Shown in pieces: positions 54,361 to 61,880 of a DNA stretch of 64,000 nt. The stretch's first letter is position 1, and each line of letters opens with the position of its first letter. The DNA lies in assembly GCA_020633335.1 (NCBI GenBank), contig JACKDU010000001.1, forward strand, positions 1,054,001 to 1,118,000, in the 5' to 3' direction. A program made the translations under genes and the position numbers. The stretch is from Myxococcales bacterium. GTDB taxonomy: Bacteria > Myxococcota_A > Polyangia > Nannocystales > Nannocystaceae. The notes under the pieces were generated by a model. The model was not told where the DNA came from. It searched no databases and was given only the letters and a program-made list of their open reading frames with translations.

Positions 54361-55299
54361 ATGCTTCGACTCCTCCTCGCGGCGCTCGTCGGTGCCCCCG
54401 CCTGCGTCGGCGACGACACCGGCGGCTCGGCGACCGACGCGGACGCGTCGTCGGCGAGCGGCGATCCCTCGACCGACGGGGGAGCGACGGCGACGGCGAG
54501 CGGGGGGACGAGCAGCGGGACGAGCGGGGTCGGGCCGGCGAGTGACGCGAGCAGTAGCGGCGACGCGTCCACCGGCGGCGGCGATGCGCTGGAGTGCGGG
54601 TCGCTGCCGCTCTGCGACGACTTCGAGGGGGCGGCCGCCGGCGGCCCGCCGGATCCCGGGCGCTGGTCGGTGGTCTCGCCGAATTGCAGCGGCGCCGGGG
54701 CGCTGGCGATCGACGACGCGGTCGCCCACAGCGGCGGGCGCTCGCTCCGGGTCGACGGCGCGGGCGGCTACTGCGATCACGTCTTCATCGCCAACGACGC
54801 GGCGATCGCCGCGATCAACGGGACGGGCGCCGCGGTCTACGGCCGCCTCTTCGTCCGCTTCGCGGCCCCGCTGGGTCAGGGCCACGTCACCTTCATGACC
54901 CTCCGCGACGACGCCGACGGCGGCCGCGACCTGCGGATGGGCGGCCAGAGCGAGATCCTGATGTGGAACCGCGAGAGCGACGACGCGACCCTGCCGGTCC
55001 TCAGCCCCGCCGGGATCGCCCAGAGCCTCGCCCCCGCGGCCGGCGCTTGGGTCTGCGTCGAGTTTATGATCGACGGCGACGCCGGCGAGCTGATCACCTG
55101 GGTCGACGGCGCCGAGGTCCCGGGCCTCCACGTCGACGCCGATCCGACCCCCGACGTCGATCAGCAGTGGCACCAAAAGCCGATGTGGCGGCCGAGCCTC
55201 GGCGACTTCAAGGTCGGCTGGGAGAGCTACGCCGGCCAATCGATGACCCTCTGGATCGACGACGTCGCGCTCGCCGGGGCGCGGATCGGCTGCGGCTAG
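54361..55299 (+). CDS. Lipoprotein with Cip1-like/polysaccharide-lyase-like domain
   Basis: A 312-residue lipoprotein: short signal (LLLAALVGAPAC), Ser/Gly/Thr linker to about 78, then a beta-jelly-roll type domain. That domain begins LECGSLPLCDDFEGAA and has IDDAVAHSGGRSLRVDG, VYGRLFVRF, GAWVCVEFMIDGDAGELITW and MTLWIDDVAL, the pattern of Cip1-like/PL14-20-like carbohydrate-active proteins. AAGGA lies eight bases before ATG 54361, favouring it over upstream starts. It is 27 bases after the CBM2-tailed protein, so a joint role in polysaccharide binding or cleavage is plausible. Confidence 0.72.
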   Translation: MLRLLLAALVGAPACVGDDTGGSATDADASSASGDPSTDGGATATASGGTSSGTSGVGPASDASSSGDASTGGGDALECGSLPLCDDFEGAAAGGPPDPGRWSVVSPNCSGAGALAIDDAVAHSGGRSLRVDGAGGYCDHVFIANDAAIAAINGTGAAVYGRLFVRFAAPLGQGHVTFMTLRDDADGGRDLRMGGQSEILMWNRESDDATLPVLSPAGIAQSLAPAAGAWVCVEFMIDGDAGELITWVDGAEVPGLHVDADPTPDVDQQWHQKPMWRPSLGDFKVGWESYAGQSMTLWIDDVALAGARIGCG

Positions 55300-55325
55300 G
55301 CGGCGCGCGCCCCCGCCTGCGACCG

Positions 55326-56135
55326 CTAGAACCCGAGGGTCTTGAACCCCGCGAGGAGCTCGCTCGTGTGGATCACGCCGCCGGTGTTCTTGGCCTCGAA
55401 GCGGAGCTTGTTGCCGGCGAGCGCGCTGGTCCAGTAGTGGATCGCCTGCGCCTCCTGGTTGAGGATCGTCGCGCAGATGTTGGCCGGGCAGTAGACGGGC
55501 ATCCACTTGCTGTAGGTCGCGTTCCAGGCGGAGATGCCGATCCCGCTCTTGGTCCCGCTCTGGGAGAGCGGGGTGTTGTTGCAGACCGCGGCCCAGGCGT
55601 GCTGCACGTAGGCGTTGCTGTAGCCGTAGAAGAGCACGTCGTCGCTGGCGACGCTCACCTGGGTCGTCTCTGGGTTGTAGGCGTCGAATTGGCCGTCGAA
55701 GAAGGAGCCGCAGTAGCGGTCGGTGCCGCCCCAGCGCTCGGGGTACTCGAGGCTCCGCGGGGTCGGCAGGACGAGGTCGAGGTCGAGCTCGCGGTCGACG
55801 CGAGCCCGGTGGTGCTCGACCAGGAAGTCCGGGATCTCGGCCGCGTCCGCGTCCGCGCCGGCGCCGGTGAGGGAGACCCAGAGCTCCGCCGGGGTCGCGC
55901 CCTCGTCGAGCGGCGCGAGGTGGCCGAGGCCGGGGGTCCCGTCGGCCTCGATGATCGTCACCTCACCGTCCTCCTCGGCGATGAAGAGGAGCTCGGAGCC
56001 GTCGTCGAGGCTGAGGGCGGCGCGGTCGACCAGGGCGGTGTCGATCGCGTCGGCGTCCTCGACGTCGCAGGCGAGCGACCCGAGCGCGGCGGAGGTGGCG
56101 AGGAGGAGGGCGAGGCGGGCGTTCTTGGCGATCAT
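55326..56135 (-). CDS. Secreted lipoprotein of unknown function
   Basis: A 269-residue lipoprotein (LGSLAC, Cys 23). An acidic N-terminal region (EDADAIDTALVDRAALSLDDG, ELWVSLTGAGADADAAEIPD) may be a pro-segment. The C-terminal half is better folded: DRYCGSFFDGQFDAYNPETTQ, NAYVQHAWAAVCNNTPLSQ, MPVYCPANICATILNQEAQ, KLRFEAKNTGGVIHTSE. Four cysteines in that half could form two disulfides. GGAGA lies upstream of ATG 56135. I do not recognise the family. It converges on the Cip1-like gene. Confidence 0.72.
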   Translation of the reverse strand: MIAKNARLALLLATSAALGSLACDVEDADAIDTALVDRAALSLDDGSELLFIAEEDGEVTIIEADGTPGLGHLAPLDEGATPAELWVSLTGAGADADAAEIPDFLVEHHRARVDRELDLDLVLPTPRSLEYPERWGGTDRYCGSFFDGQFDAYNPETTQVSVASDDVLFYGYSNAYVQHAWAAVCNNTPLSQSGTKSGIGISAWNATYSKWMPVYCPANICATILNQEAQAIHYWTSALAGNKLRFEAKNTGGVIHTSELLAGFKTLGF

Positions 56136-56330
56136 GGCGTTCTCCAGGCGGGCTGCGGCGTCGACGGGGTCGGGCGCGGCGGCCACATCCGGGCTGTTGC
56201 GGGGGGCGCGGGGAGCGTTTCAGGGGCGGGTCGTTTTTCTCGAGATCACCCGCGGAGGGCGAGAGTGGGCCCCTCCGCGGCCGGCCCGATCGAGGAGGCG
56301 CGCTCGGCGGGAGTCCGTAGCGGACCTCGG

Positions 56331-56441
56331 TCAACCTCCTCGGCGACGTCGCGGTCTCGAGCCGCGATCCCGGCGGCATCACCAAGATCGCCGCACGCCT
56401 CGAGGGCTGCGTCGGCCGGCCAACCCTTTTCTCCTCCGCCA
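56331..56441 (+). pseudogene. Decayed class III nucleotidyl cyclase fragment
   Basis: The plus strand reads NLLGDVAVSSRDPGGITKIA then ARLEGCVGRPTLFSSA. This resembles the conserved cyclase segment (H/L)xGDVAYGN...GPAVNLAARLEGLCGRPLLFSA, with a short internal deletion. A shifted frame downstream (KFAVWARPRP) may continue as the RFALRGVAEPQ-type end. No complete domain or start remains. Similarity is by eye only. Confidence 0.4.
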
Positions 56442-56808
56442 CGACAACGGGATCGCCCGCGGGTGGCTCCGCAAGTTCGCCGTGTGGGCGCGACCGAGAC
56501 CCTCCGGCAGGGAACCCGAGCGAGGATGCCGTCGCGCTCGGTGGCGACGCGGTCGTGGTCTACGGGAGAGCGTCCCGACCGCCTTCGAAGACGGCAAGGA
56601 CGGGGCCGTGTGGCCTCTTCCGACCGGGGTGCTCGCCCAGATCGCCGGCTAATCTACGAGGGCGCGCGTGAGAGGACGCGGGGCGAGCGCGGGGCTGTGC
56701 GTGCTGAGCGCGAAGGCGGCAAGTGCGCTGAAGACCCGACGACGTGCCATCTGGTCCTGTTCTCCGGCCTCGGGGATGCGAGCCACGACGAGTTCGGACG
56801 ACCTAGGC

Positions 56809-56814
56809 TAGAAT
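56809..56814 (+). promoter_or_regulatory. Putative -10 box (TAGAAT) of the Hsp70/McrB-like operon
   Basis: GC-TAGAAT lies 12-18 bases before the cluster of possible starts GTG 56827, GTG 56830 and ATG 56833. It supports initiation there with little or no leader and argues that the encoded protein really begins at that point. Confidence 0.45.
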
Positions 56815-56832
56815 CGGCCCTGTCTCGTGGTG

Positions 56833-59742
56833 ATGTCCCAGAAGATCGGAAGAGTCGGTCCGCTGCGCTTCCTCGCATGCGGCGAGGGCAGAGAGCCGTG
56901 GATTCCCACTCGTGCGTGGGCCGTGTCGCGGGCCAGCGCGGCGCCGGACGACATGGATGCATGGGATCTCGCGCTGGACGAGCCGCCCGCCGGTGCTGAC
57001 GCGCTACCACTTCACGACCTGAAGCGCTGGGTGCTCTTCGGGAATAGGGATGCGCGGTGGATCGAGGTACGAGGTTCGAGCCGCGGCTTCACTGCCGCAC
57101 GAAAGGTCGTACGCGAGGACGCGTTGCGGCGCTACCTCGCCGCAGTGCATCGAACTCTCCCCGCCGCATACCGCGACTCTCGGACCTCGCTGCTAATTCC
57201 AGCGATCGCCGATGGGACGCGGCGAAAGCGATATCTTGAGGCGATCCGCGAAGAATTCCCGGACGCGCGCGTCCTCCCCGAGCCCGAGATGGTGGTCGAG
57301 TACTTTCGTCTCGTCCAGCGGTCGCTCCAACTCGACCGGTCACGAAACAACTACATCCTCGTGATCGATATCGGGGCGTCGACGTGCAACATCACGGTTA
57401 TCATTTCGAATAGGGGGGGAGAGGTCAGCAGAACGAGTACCGGCGTCCAACGCGCAGGCCGACTCAGGGCGATCCACGGCGACTCCGGCGAATTCGCCGG
57501 CCAGTGGGTGGATGAATGGCTCGCCGAACGGCTCAAGATCGACCTCGACGAGCTCTCGACGTCGAATCGACTCGAGGTGCTCGCCTCGATCGAGCGTTCC
57601 AAGATCCAAGTCAGCCGAAGTGGCGCCGCGGTGACGTTCGAGGTAGGGCCACTCGAACGCTCCTTCTCGCTGTCCGCGGAGGATCTCGAGAATGCCTCCA
57701 TTGAGATTATCTCACGCTTGGGGCCGCTCCTCGAGGGCATCTTCGACCGTCTGTGGACAAAGATCGTCGGAACTGAGCGGGCACAATCGTTGTCGGCGGA
57801 AGATCGTCGTGAGCGCGGCGTAGACGGCCCAGAGAGCGCTTTGAAGCTTATCGACTTCGTGCTCCTCGCGGGTGGGACGACCCGCCTTCGCTCGTTCCGC
57901 GACTACTTGGAGGCAGAGTTGGGCTCGTCGGCAAGGTTCCTGGAGGTGGGCGAGAGCTTCCCGATCGCCGCCGCTGTCGGGGCGCTCGCCCACGTCCTGC
58001 ACGAGAAGTACAAGCCCCCGCGAATTCGCGCGTCGGCCGCTCGTCCCCTTGACGAAGACGCCCTTGAAGGCGCGTTGGACACGGATCTTCTTTTCGCCTG
58101 GAAGCGAGCGGTCCGCGGTCGAGAGGAGCGACTGGTCGTGCTCGAGCGTGGCGATCCCCTTGTCTACCAGGGCGGGAGTCGTGAAGGCGTTGCCACGATC
58201 AATGCTGAGTCCGGTGAGGAGGTGCTCGCGCGCCTCGTCCCGGACGTGAAGCCGATGCGGGCAGGGCTTCGCCCGACCCAAATTCGACTGAAATCTCGAC
58301 AGCCGACGATGGGGGTCCGCGTGGACGAAGATCGGCGGGTGATCATGACCTCGGAAGAGGTCGAGCGGATTCAGAACGTGCGGCTCGACCTTGGGCGCTA
58401 CGACGTGTTGGAGGGCCAGCCCCGACAGCGGTACGCCGGCGAGATCCGCCCGCATTCATTGGCTTTCGATTCAGCCGAAGAGGTCGTCATCGACTTCGGG
58501 ATGTCAAAGACAGTGGTCGTTGCTCCCGATGTCGGTCTTCTCCAAAGTCGAGACCTCGACGGCCCCGTGGAGTTCGTCGTAGCTCCAGCCGAGACGCCGC
58601 GGACGTCGCTGCCGCGGAGCGACGAGGATCCTGGAGAGGGGGGCGCTCCAGAGCTCGAGGAGAGTGCGAGGGGCGAGGACCCGGGGCGCGCCGAGGAGAC
58701 GGTTGTGGCGGGAGACCAGCAGATCCTGCCGCAGACGACGACCTCAGGCGACGGGCTCATCCGGCGCTCGAACGAGCACTTCGCAGATGCGATCGCTGAA
58801 TTCCTCGAGTGGGCTCGAGAGTCTGAAATCGACGTCCCGGCCGGCGACCTCGTCTATGCGCTGCTGGGGTTGGCGGTGCGGCCACTGGTCCTCCTTGCGG
58901 GGGCGCCTGGGTGCGGCAAGTCGACGCTTGCGCGGTTGATCGGGCGATTCCTCAATCGAACGCCGACAATGTCCTTCCACGAGGTCGCTGTGCAAGCGCA
59001 TTGGGTCGACGATCGGAGGCTCTTCGACGAGGAAGGGGCGCTCCTCAAGAGGCTCTTGGACGCGAGGGAGGAGTCGCATCTCGTGCTCTTCGACGAGTTC
59101 AACCTCGCTCGTCCAGAATTCTACCTGACCCGCTTCTTCAACGCGATCGACCCATCTTCCACGAAGGAACTCGCGCTCGCGCCCACCCTAGCGATCGGCA
59201 CCCTAAACGTGGATGAGACGTCTCGACCGCCGTCGCCGAAGGTGCTCGATCGGAGCTTCCTCGTGGAAGTCGAACAGGTCACCCATGACCACGACGTGAG
59301 GGGGGCTTCGCCCGCTTTGGACGTCTTTCCGTGGCGAGGTATCGGCGTGCTACCTGATTATGGCGCGCGCGCTGAGCTTCAGGATGTCGCCCAGATCCAG
59401 CGGCTCGTCGAGATCATTGAGGACGTCGTTCGGTCGGAAGGTCTCCGCGAGGACTTCCTCCCGTCGCGTCGGACCATCGCAGACGTCCGCGGCGTTATCG
59501 GGTACTTCCGCGCGATCCCATCACTCGAGACGTTGATAACTCTAGATGACATCGCCGATCGCCTGATCTCAGGCAAGATCCTGATTCGAATCGCGGGCGC
59601 GCTAGAGCAGACGCAGCCGTTGCTCGATGTCCTCAGTGAGTACGTCAAGGGGTTGCCGAGCGACTGCTTTCGCCGGACCCGACGACGTGTTCGCCTCGCC
59701 GAACGTCAGGCGAGCCTTGGGTTCATTCATCCGTGGCAGTAG
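56833..59742 (+). CDS. Actin/Hsp70-like domain fused to McrB-type AAA+ ATPase
   Basis: A 969-residue cytosolic protein. Residues about 60-400 form an Hsp70/actin-like ATPase fold: SLLIPAIADGTRRKRYLEAI, phosphate-2 motif VIDIGASTCNITVI (177-190), adenosine motif LLAGGTTRLRSF (344-355). The usual N-terminal phosphate-1 motif (xGIDFGT) is not found. A beta-rich linker (about 430-620) leads to an McrB-family AAA+ domain: Walker A GAPGCGKST (690-698), Walker B LVLFDEFN (750-757), GTLNVDETS (789-797) and SPKVLDRSF arginine motif. That form is typical of McrB-like ATPases paired with DUF2357 nucleases. Start ATG 56833 (GTG 56827 possible). Overlaps the next gene by 10 bases. Confidence 0.85.
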   Translation: MSQKIGRVGPLRFLACGEGREPWIPTRAWAVSRASAAPDDMDAWDLALDEPPAGADALPLHDLKRWVLFGNRDARWIEVRGSSRGFTAARKVVREDALRRYLAAVHRTLPAAYRDSRTSLLIPAIADGTRRKRYLEAIREEFPDARVLPEPEMVVEYFRLVQRSLQLDRSRNNYILVIDIGASTCNITVIISNRGGEVSRTSTGVQRAGRLRAIHGDSGEFAGQWVDEWLAERLKIDLDELSTSNRLEVLASIERSKIQVSRSGAAVTFEVGPLERSFSLSAEDLENASIEIISRLGPLLEGIFDRLWTKIVGTERAQSLSAEDRRERGVDGPESALKLIDFVLLAGGTTRLRSFRDYLEAELGSSARFLEVGESFPIAAAVGALAHVLHEKYKPPRIRASAARPLDEDALEGALDTDLLFAWKRAVRGREERLVVLERGDPLVYQGGSREGVATINAESGEEVLARLVPDVKPMRAGLRPTQIRLKSRQPTMGVRVDEDRRVIMTSEEVERIQNVRLDLGRYDVLEGQPRQRYAGEIRPHSLAFDSAEEVVIDFGMSKTVVVAPDVGLLQSRDLDGPVEFVVAPAETPRTSLPRSDEDPGEGGAPELEESARGEDPGRAEETVVAGDQQILPQTTTSGDGLIRRSNEHFADAIAEFLEWARESEIDVPAGDLVYALLGLAVRPLVLLAGAPGCGKSTLARLIGRFLNRTPTMSFHEVAVQAHWVDDRRLFDEEGALLKRLLDAREESHLVLFDEFNLARPEFYLTRFFNAIDPSSTKELALAPTLAIGTLNVDETSRPPSPKVLDRSFLVEVEQVTHDHDVRGASPALDVFPWRGIGVLPDYGARAELQDVAQIQRLVEIIEDVVRSEGLREDFLPSRRTIADVRGVIGYFRAIPSLETLITLDDIADRLISGKILIRIAGALEQTQPLLDVLSEYVKGLPSDCFRRTRRRVRLAERQASLGFIHPWQ

Positions 59743-61367
59743 TTTCTTCGACGCCCGCCTCCGAGATTCTCGAGGTGCGGGGACACGACCTCCCTCCGCG
59801 ACCGTTCTCCGCCGCGGACGTCGTCGTCATCAGTGATGAGCATGCATGGCTCGAGTATCGCGTTCGCGGTCGCTTTCTCGCTGTGGCTAGGGAAGGACGA
59901 GGAGTTGGCTGCCTGGAGAAGGCGTCGCCGGAACTCCCTGACGGCAGCTTCTGGCAGCGATGGAGCCTGGCCCAAGACCTTGCCCGCGATCGTCGAATGG
60001 GAACGCACGAGCTTGACCTGCGCACGCCCAAAGGAGTGACTCTTCGCTGCTATGTGATCCCTCATCGAGTCGTTGGCGTGCAGGATCTCTTTGAGATGCT
60101 CAAGGAGTGCGGTGGAGAGCTCGGTCGTCCCATTCAATGGGAGCGCGCATCGTCAAGCGCGGTTCGAAGTTGGGTTGACAACCCCGTCCCCGTCCTCGCC
60201 GAAACACCGTTGAGCGCGCTCAAGTGCGTCAAAGAGGAGCTGATCGCGGCGGAGGCTCTCCGCCGCGCGCCTCCTCGGGAGTTCACTCCCTACGGGAAAC
60301 TCGCGCCCGCGCCTGAGCTGGCCGTTATCACGCGTTGGGCGGACGTCCGGTGCGGCCTCCTCTCTCGCATCATGATGCACCTTGAGGAGGACTTGACAGC
60401 CCTCGACGCATCGCTCCAGAGGGGCCATCCTACGGAGAGGAGAAGGGACCTTGAGAGCGAGCGCAGGCGGTACGAGGAGGCCATCCGAGAGGCCAGGGGA
60501 CTCCGCGCCCGCGTCCGGGCGCAGCGCCGTCACTCGGAAGAATTCGGTATCTACATCGCGGGGCCGATGTCACAGCGTGACTATCGGATGCGCCGTCTCC
60601 TCCGCGCGTTCGCTCCCCCGCGGCAGCATCTTCAGTCGCCGACGCGAACGGCCAAGTGGTCAGATCTGCCGCCGACGTCCGCCAATCGCCTCTTCGAGGT
60701 CTGGGGGGCGGTTTGGATGGTGTCGGAGCTACGAAAGCTCGGGTTTCGCGGCGAGGGGCCGTTCTCTCGTGGTATTGCCTCGATATCGAGCTCACGGTGG
60801 TCCCTTCGTCGCGGGGAAGTCGCCGTTCAAGTCGACTACGAGCCGCATCCAGAGTTCATCAGTCTCGACGGGGCCCCTCCCCTCGGAGAGCGTGTTGTGC
60901 CGGCTGTGTTATGGGGGATCGACCAGCGCGAAGTTGGGAGAGCGAGCGGATACGTTGGAGGTGCCGAAAAATGCTCTCCTGACTACGTGATAACGATCGA
61001 AGGACCGGCTGGCGTCGTCTTCGCTGTAGGAGATGCCTGTCTTGCGGATCCTGTCCACCACACCCCCGGCGCCAAGGGCTTCAAGCCGAGTATCGTCGCC
61101 AACTATCGGCGGACGATATTTGCTCTTCGAGGCGGGCGTATGCATGCTTGTGATCCGCTCGGGGCATTCGTGCTCTTTCCTGGGCCGACGAGCGAATGGG
61201 AAAAGTGCGAATCATCCGCGGCAAGGGTTGATGTCTGGCTATTTTGTCCGAAGCCGACCTCGGAAGACGGCGTCGCGGCTGAGCGTTTCCGTGCATTCGC
61301 ACAGTACCTCGTAGGAAGAGTCTCGGTCAGCCAACCTCCAGGGGACATCCTCCCTCGCGTCGGGTGA
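59733..61367 (+). CDS. McrC-like DUF2357/PD-(D/E)XK-type protein
   Basis: A 544-residue partner of the McrB-like ATPase, GTG start within its end. The N-terminal beta-rich half (about 10-150) and a helical middle with a coiled-coil (about 230-265) precede an McrC/DUF2357-style core: DYRMRRLLRAF, then RLFEVWGAVWMVSELRKLGF (about 319-338). The C-terminal nuclease-like fold has SPDYVI with Asp417. Where relatives have a DAKY-type motif this protein has GDACL (433-437), so the usual catalytic Lys is Cys436. FKPSIVANYRRTIF follows as in active homologues. It may be catalytically dead, use another lysine, or bind rather than cut DNA. No membrane segment. Confidence 0.8.
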   Translation: MAVVSSTPASEILEVRGHDLPPRPFSAADVVVISDEHAWLEYRVRGRFLAVAREGRGVGCLEKASPELPDGSFWQRWSLAQDLARDRRMGTHELDLRTPKGVTLRCYVIPHRVVGVQDLFEMLKECGGELGRPIQWERASSSAVRSWVDNPVPVLAETPLSALKCVKEELIAAEALRRAPPREFTPYGKLAPAPELAVITRWADVRCGLLSRIMMHLEEDLTALDASLQRGHPTERRRDLESERRRYEEAIREARGLRARVRAQRRHSEEFGIYIAGPMSQRDYRMRRLLRAFAPPRQHLQSPTRTAKWSDLPPTSANRLFEVWGAVWMVSELRKLGFRGEGPFSRGIASISSSRWSLRRGEVAVQVDYEPHPEFISLDGAPPLGERVVPAVLWGIDQREVGRASGYVGGAEKCSPDYVITIEGPAGVVFAVGDACLADPVHHTPGAKGFKPSIVANYRRTIFALRGGRMHACDPLGAFVLFPGPTSEWEKCESSAARVDVWLFCPKPTSEDGVAAERFRAFAQYLVGRVSVSQPPGDILPRVG

Positions 61368-61399
61368 TCCGGACACGCCGGGTTTTCGGGTGATTGACC

Positions 61400-61876
61400 T
61401 CAGGACACCCCCTCAAAGTCCAGGAGCCAGCGCTTCGCCCAAAGCCCGCCGGCGTAGCCGCGGAGCGCCCCGTCGCCGCCGATCACCCGGTGGCAGGGGA
61501 CGACGATCGCCAGCGGGTTGCGGCCGTTGGCGGAGCCGACCGCCCGGGCGGCGCCGGGGCGGCCGAGGGCGCGGGCGAGCTCGCCGTAGGAGCGGCGGGC
61601 GCCGAAGGGGATCGCCGCGAGCGCGGCCCAGACCTCGCGCTCGAAGGGGGTCCCGGCGGCCGCGCAGGGGAAGGTGAAGGCGCGGCGCCGGCCGGCGAAG
61701 TAGTCGGCGAGCTCGGCGAGCGCCTGGGCGAGGAGGGGGCGCGCGGGGGCGGGCTCGCCCGGCGCTGGGACGCCGCGCGCGTCCGGGAGGTAGACGCCGA
61801 CGACGGCGCGCTCGTCGGCGTCGCAGCGGATCGGCCCGAGCGGCGATTGGAGGGTGGCGGAGAAGCGGTGGAGCAT
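61400..61876 (-). CDS. ogt: Methylated-DNA-[protein]-cysteine S-methyltransferase
   Basis: A 158-residue suicide repair protein that removes alkyl groups from O6-alkylguanine. The acceptor motif VVPCHRVI contains Cys128. TPFEREVWAALAAIPFGARR, then SYGELARALGRPGAARAVGS, forms the DNA-binding helix-turn-helix with the arginine finger. The N-terminal domain lacks the Ada zinc site. It starts four bases after the alkA stop and is clearly the second gene of an alkylation-repair operon. It converges with the McrC-like gene, 32 bases between stops. Confidence 0.96.
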   Translation of the reverse strand: MLHRFSATLQSPLGPIRCDADERAVVGVYLPDARGVPAPGEPAPARPLLAQALAELADYFAGRRRAFTFPCAAAGTPFEREVWAALAAIPFGARRSYGELARALGRPGAARAVGSANGRNPLAIVVPCHRVIGGDGALRGYAGGLWAKRWLLDFEGVS

Positions 61877-61880
61877 CGCG

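Larger units (their letters stand above)
56136..56826. other. Degenerate region before the second island
   Basis: About 690 bases without an intact gene. It contains a decayed cyclase-like fragment at 56331-56441 and unassigned short frames (e.g. one ending GKDGAVWPLPTGVLAQIAG then stop at 56652). GC drops towards the end, and a TAGAAT box lies at 56809-56814. The left edge of the atypical-composition island is probably near 56650-56800. Confidence 0.4.

Noticed and set aside
51814..55506. A 1,230-codon minus-strand frame opposite the DUF1592 and Cip1-like genes
   Set aside because: No domain, signal or start context. The plus-strand genes have lipoboxes, CxxCH motifs and Shine-Dalgarno sites.
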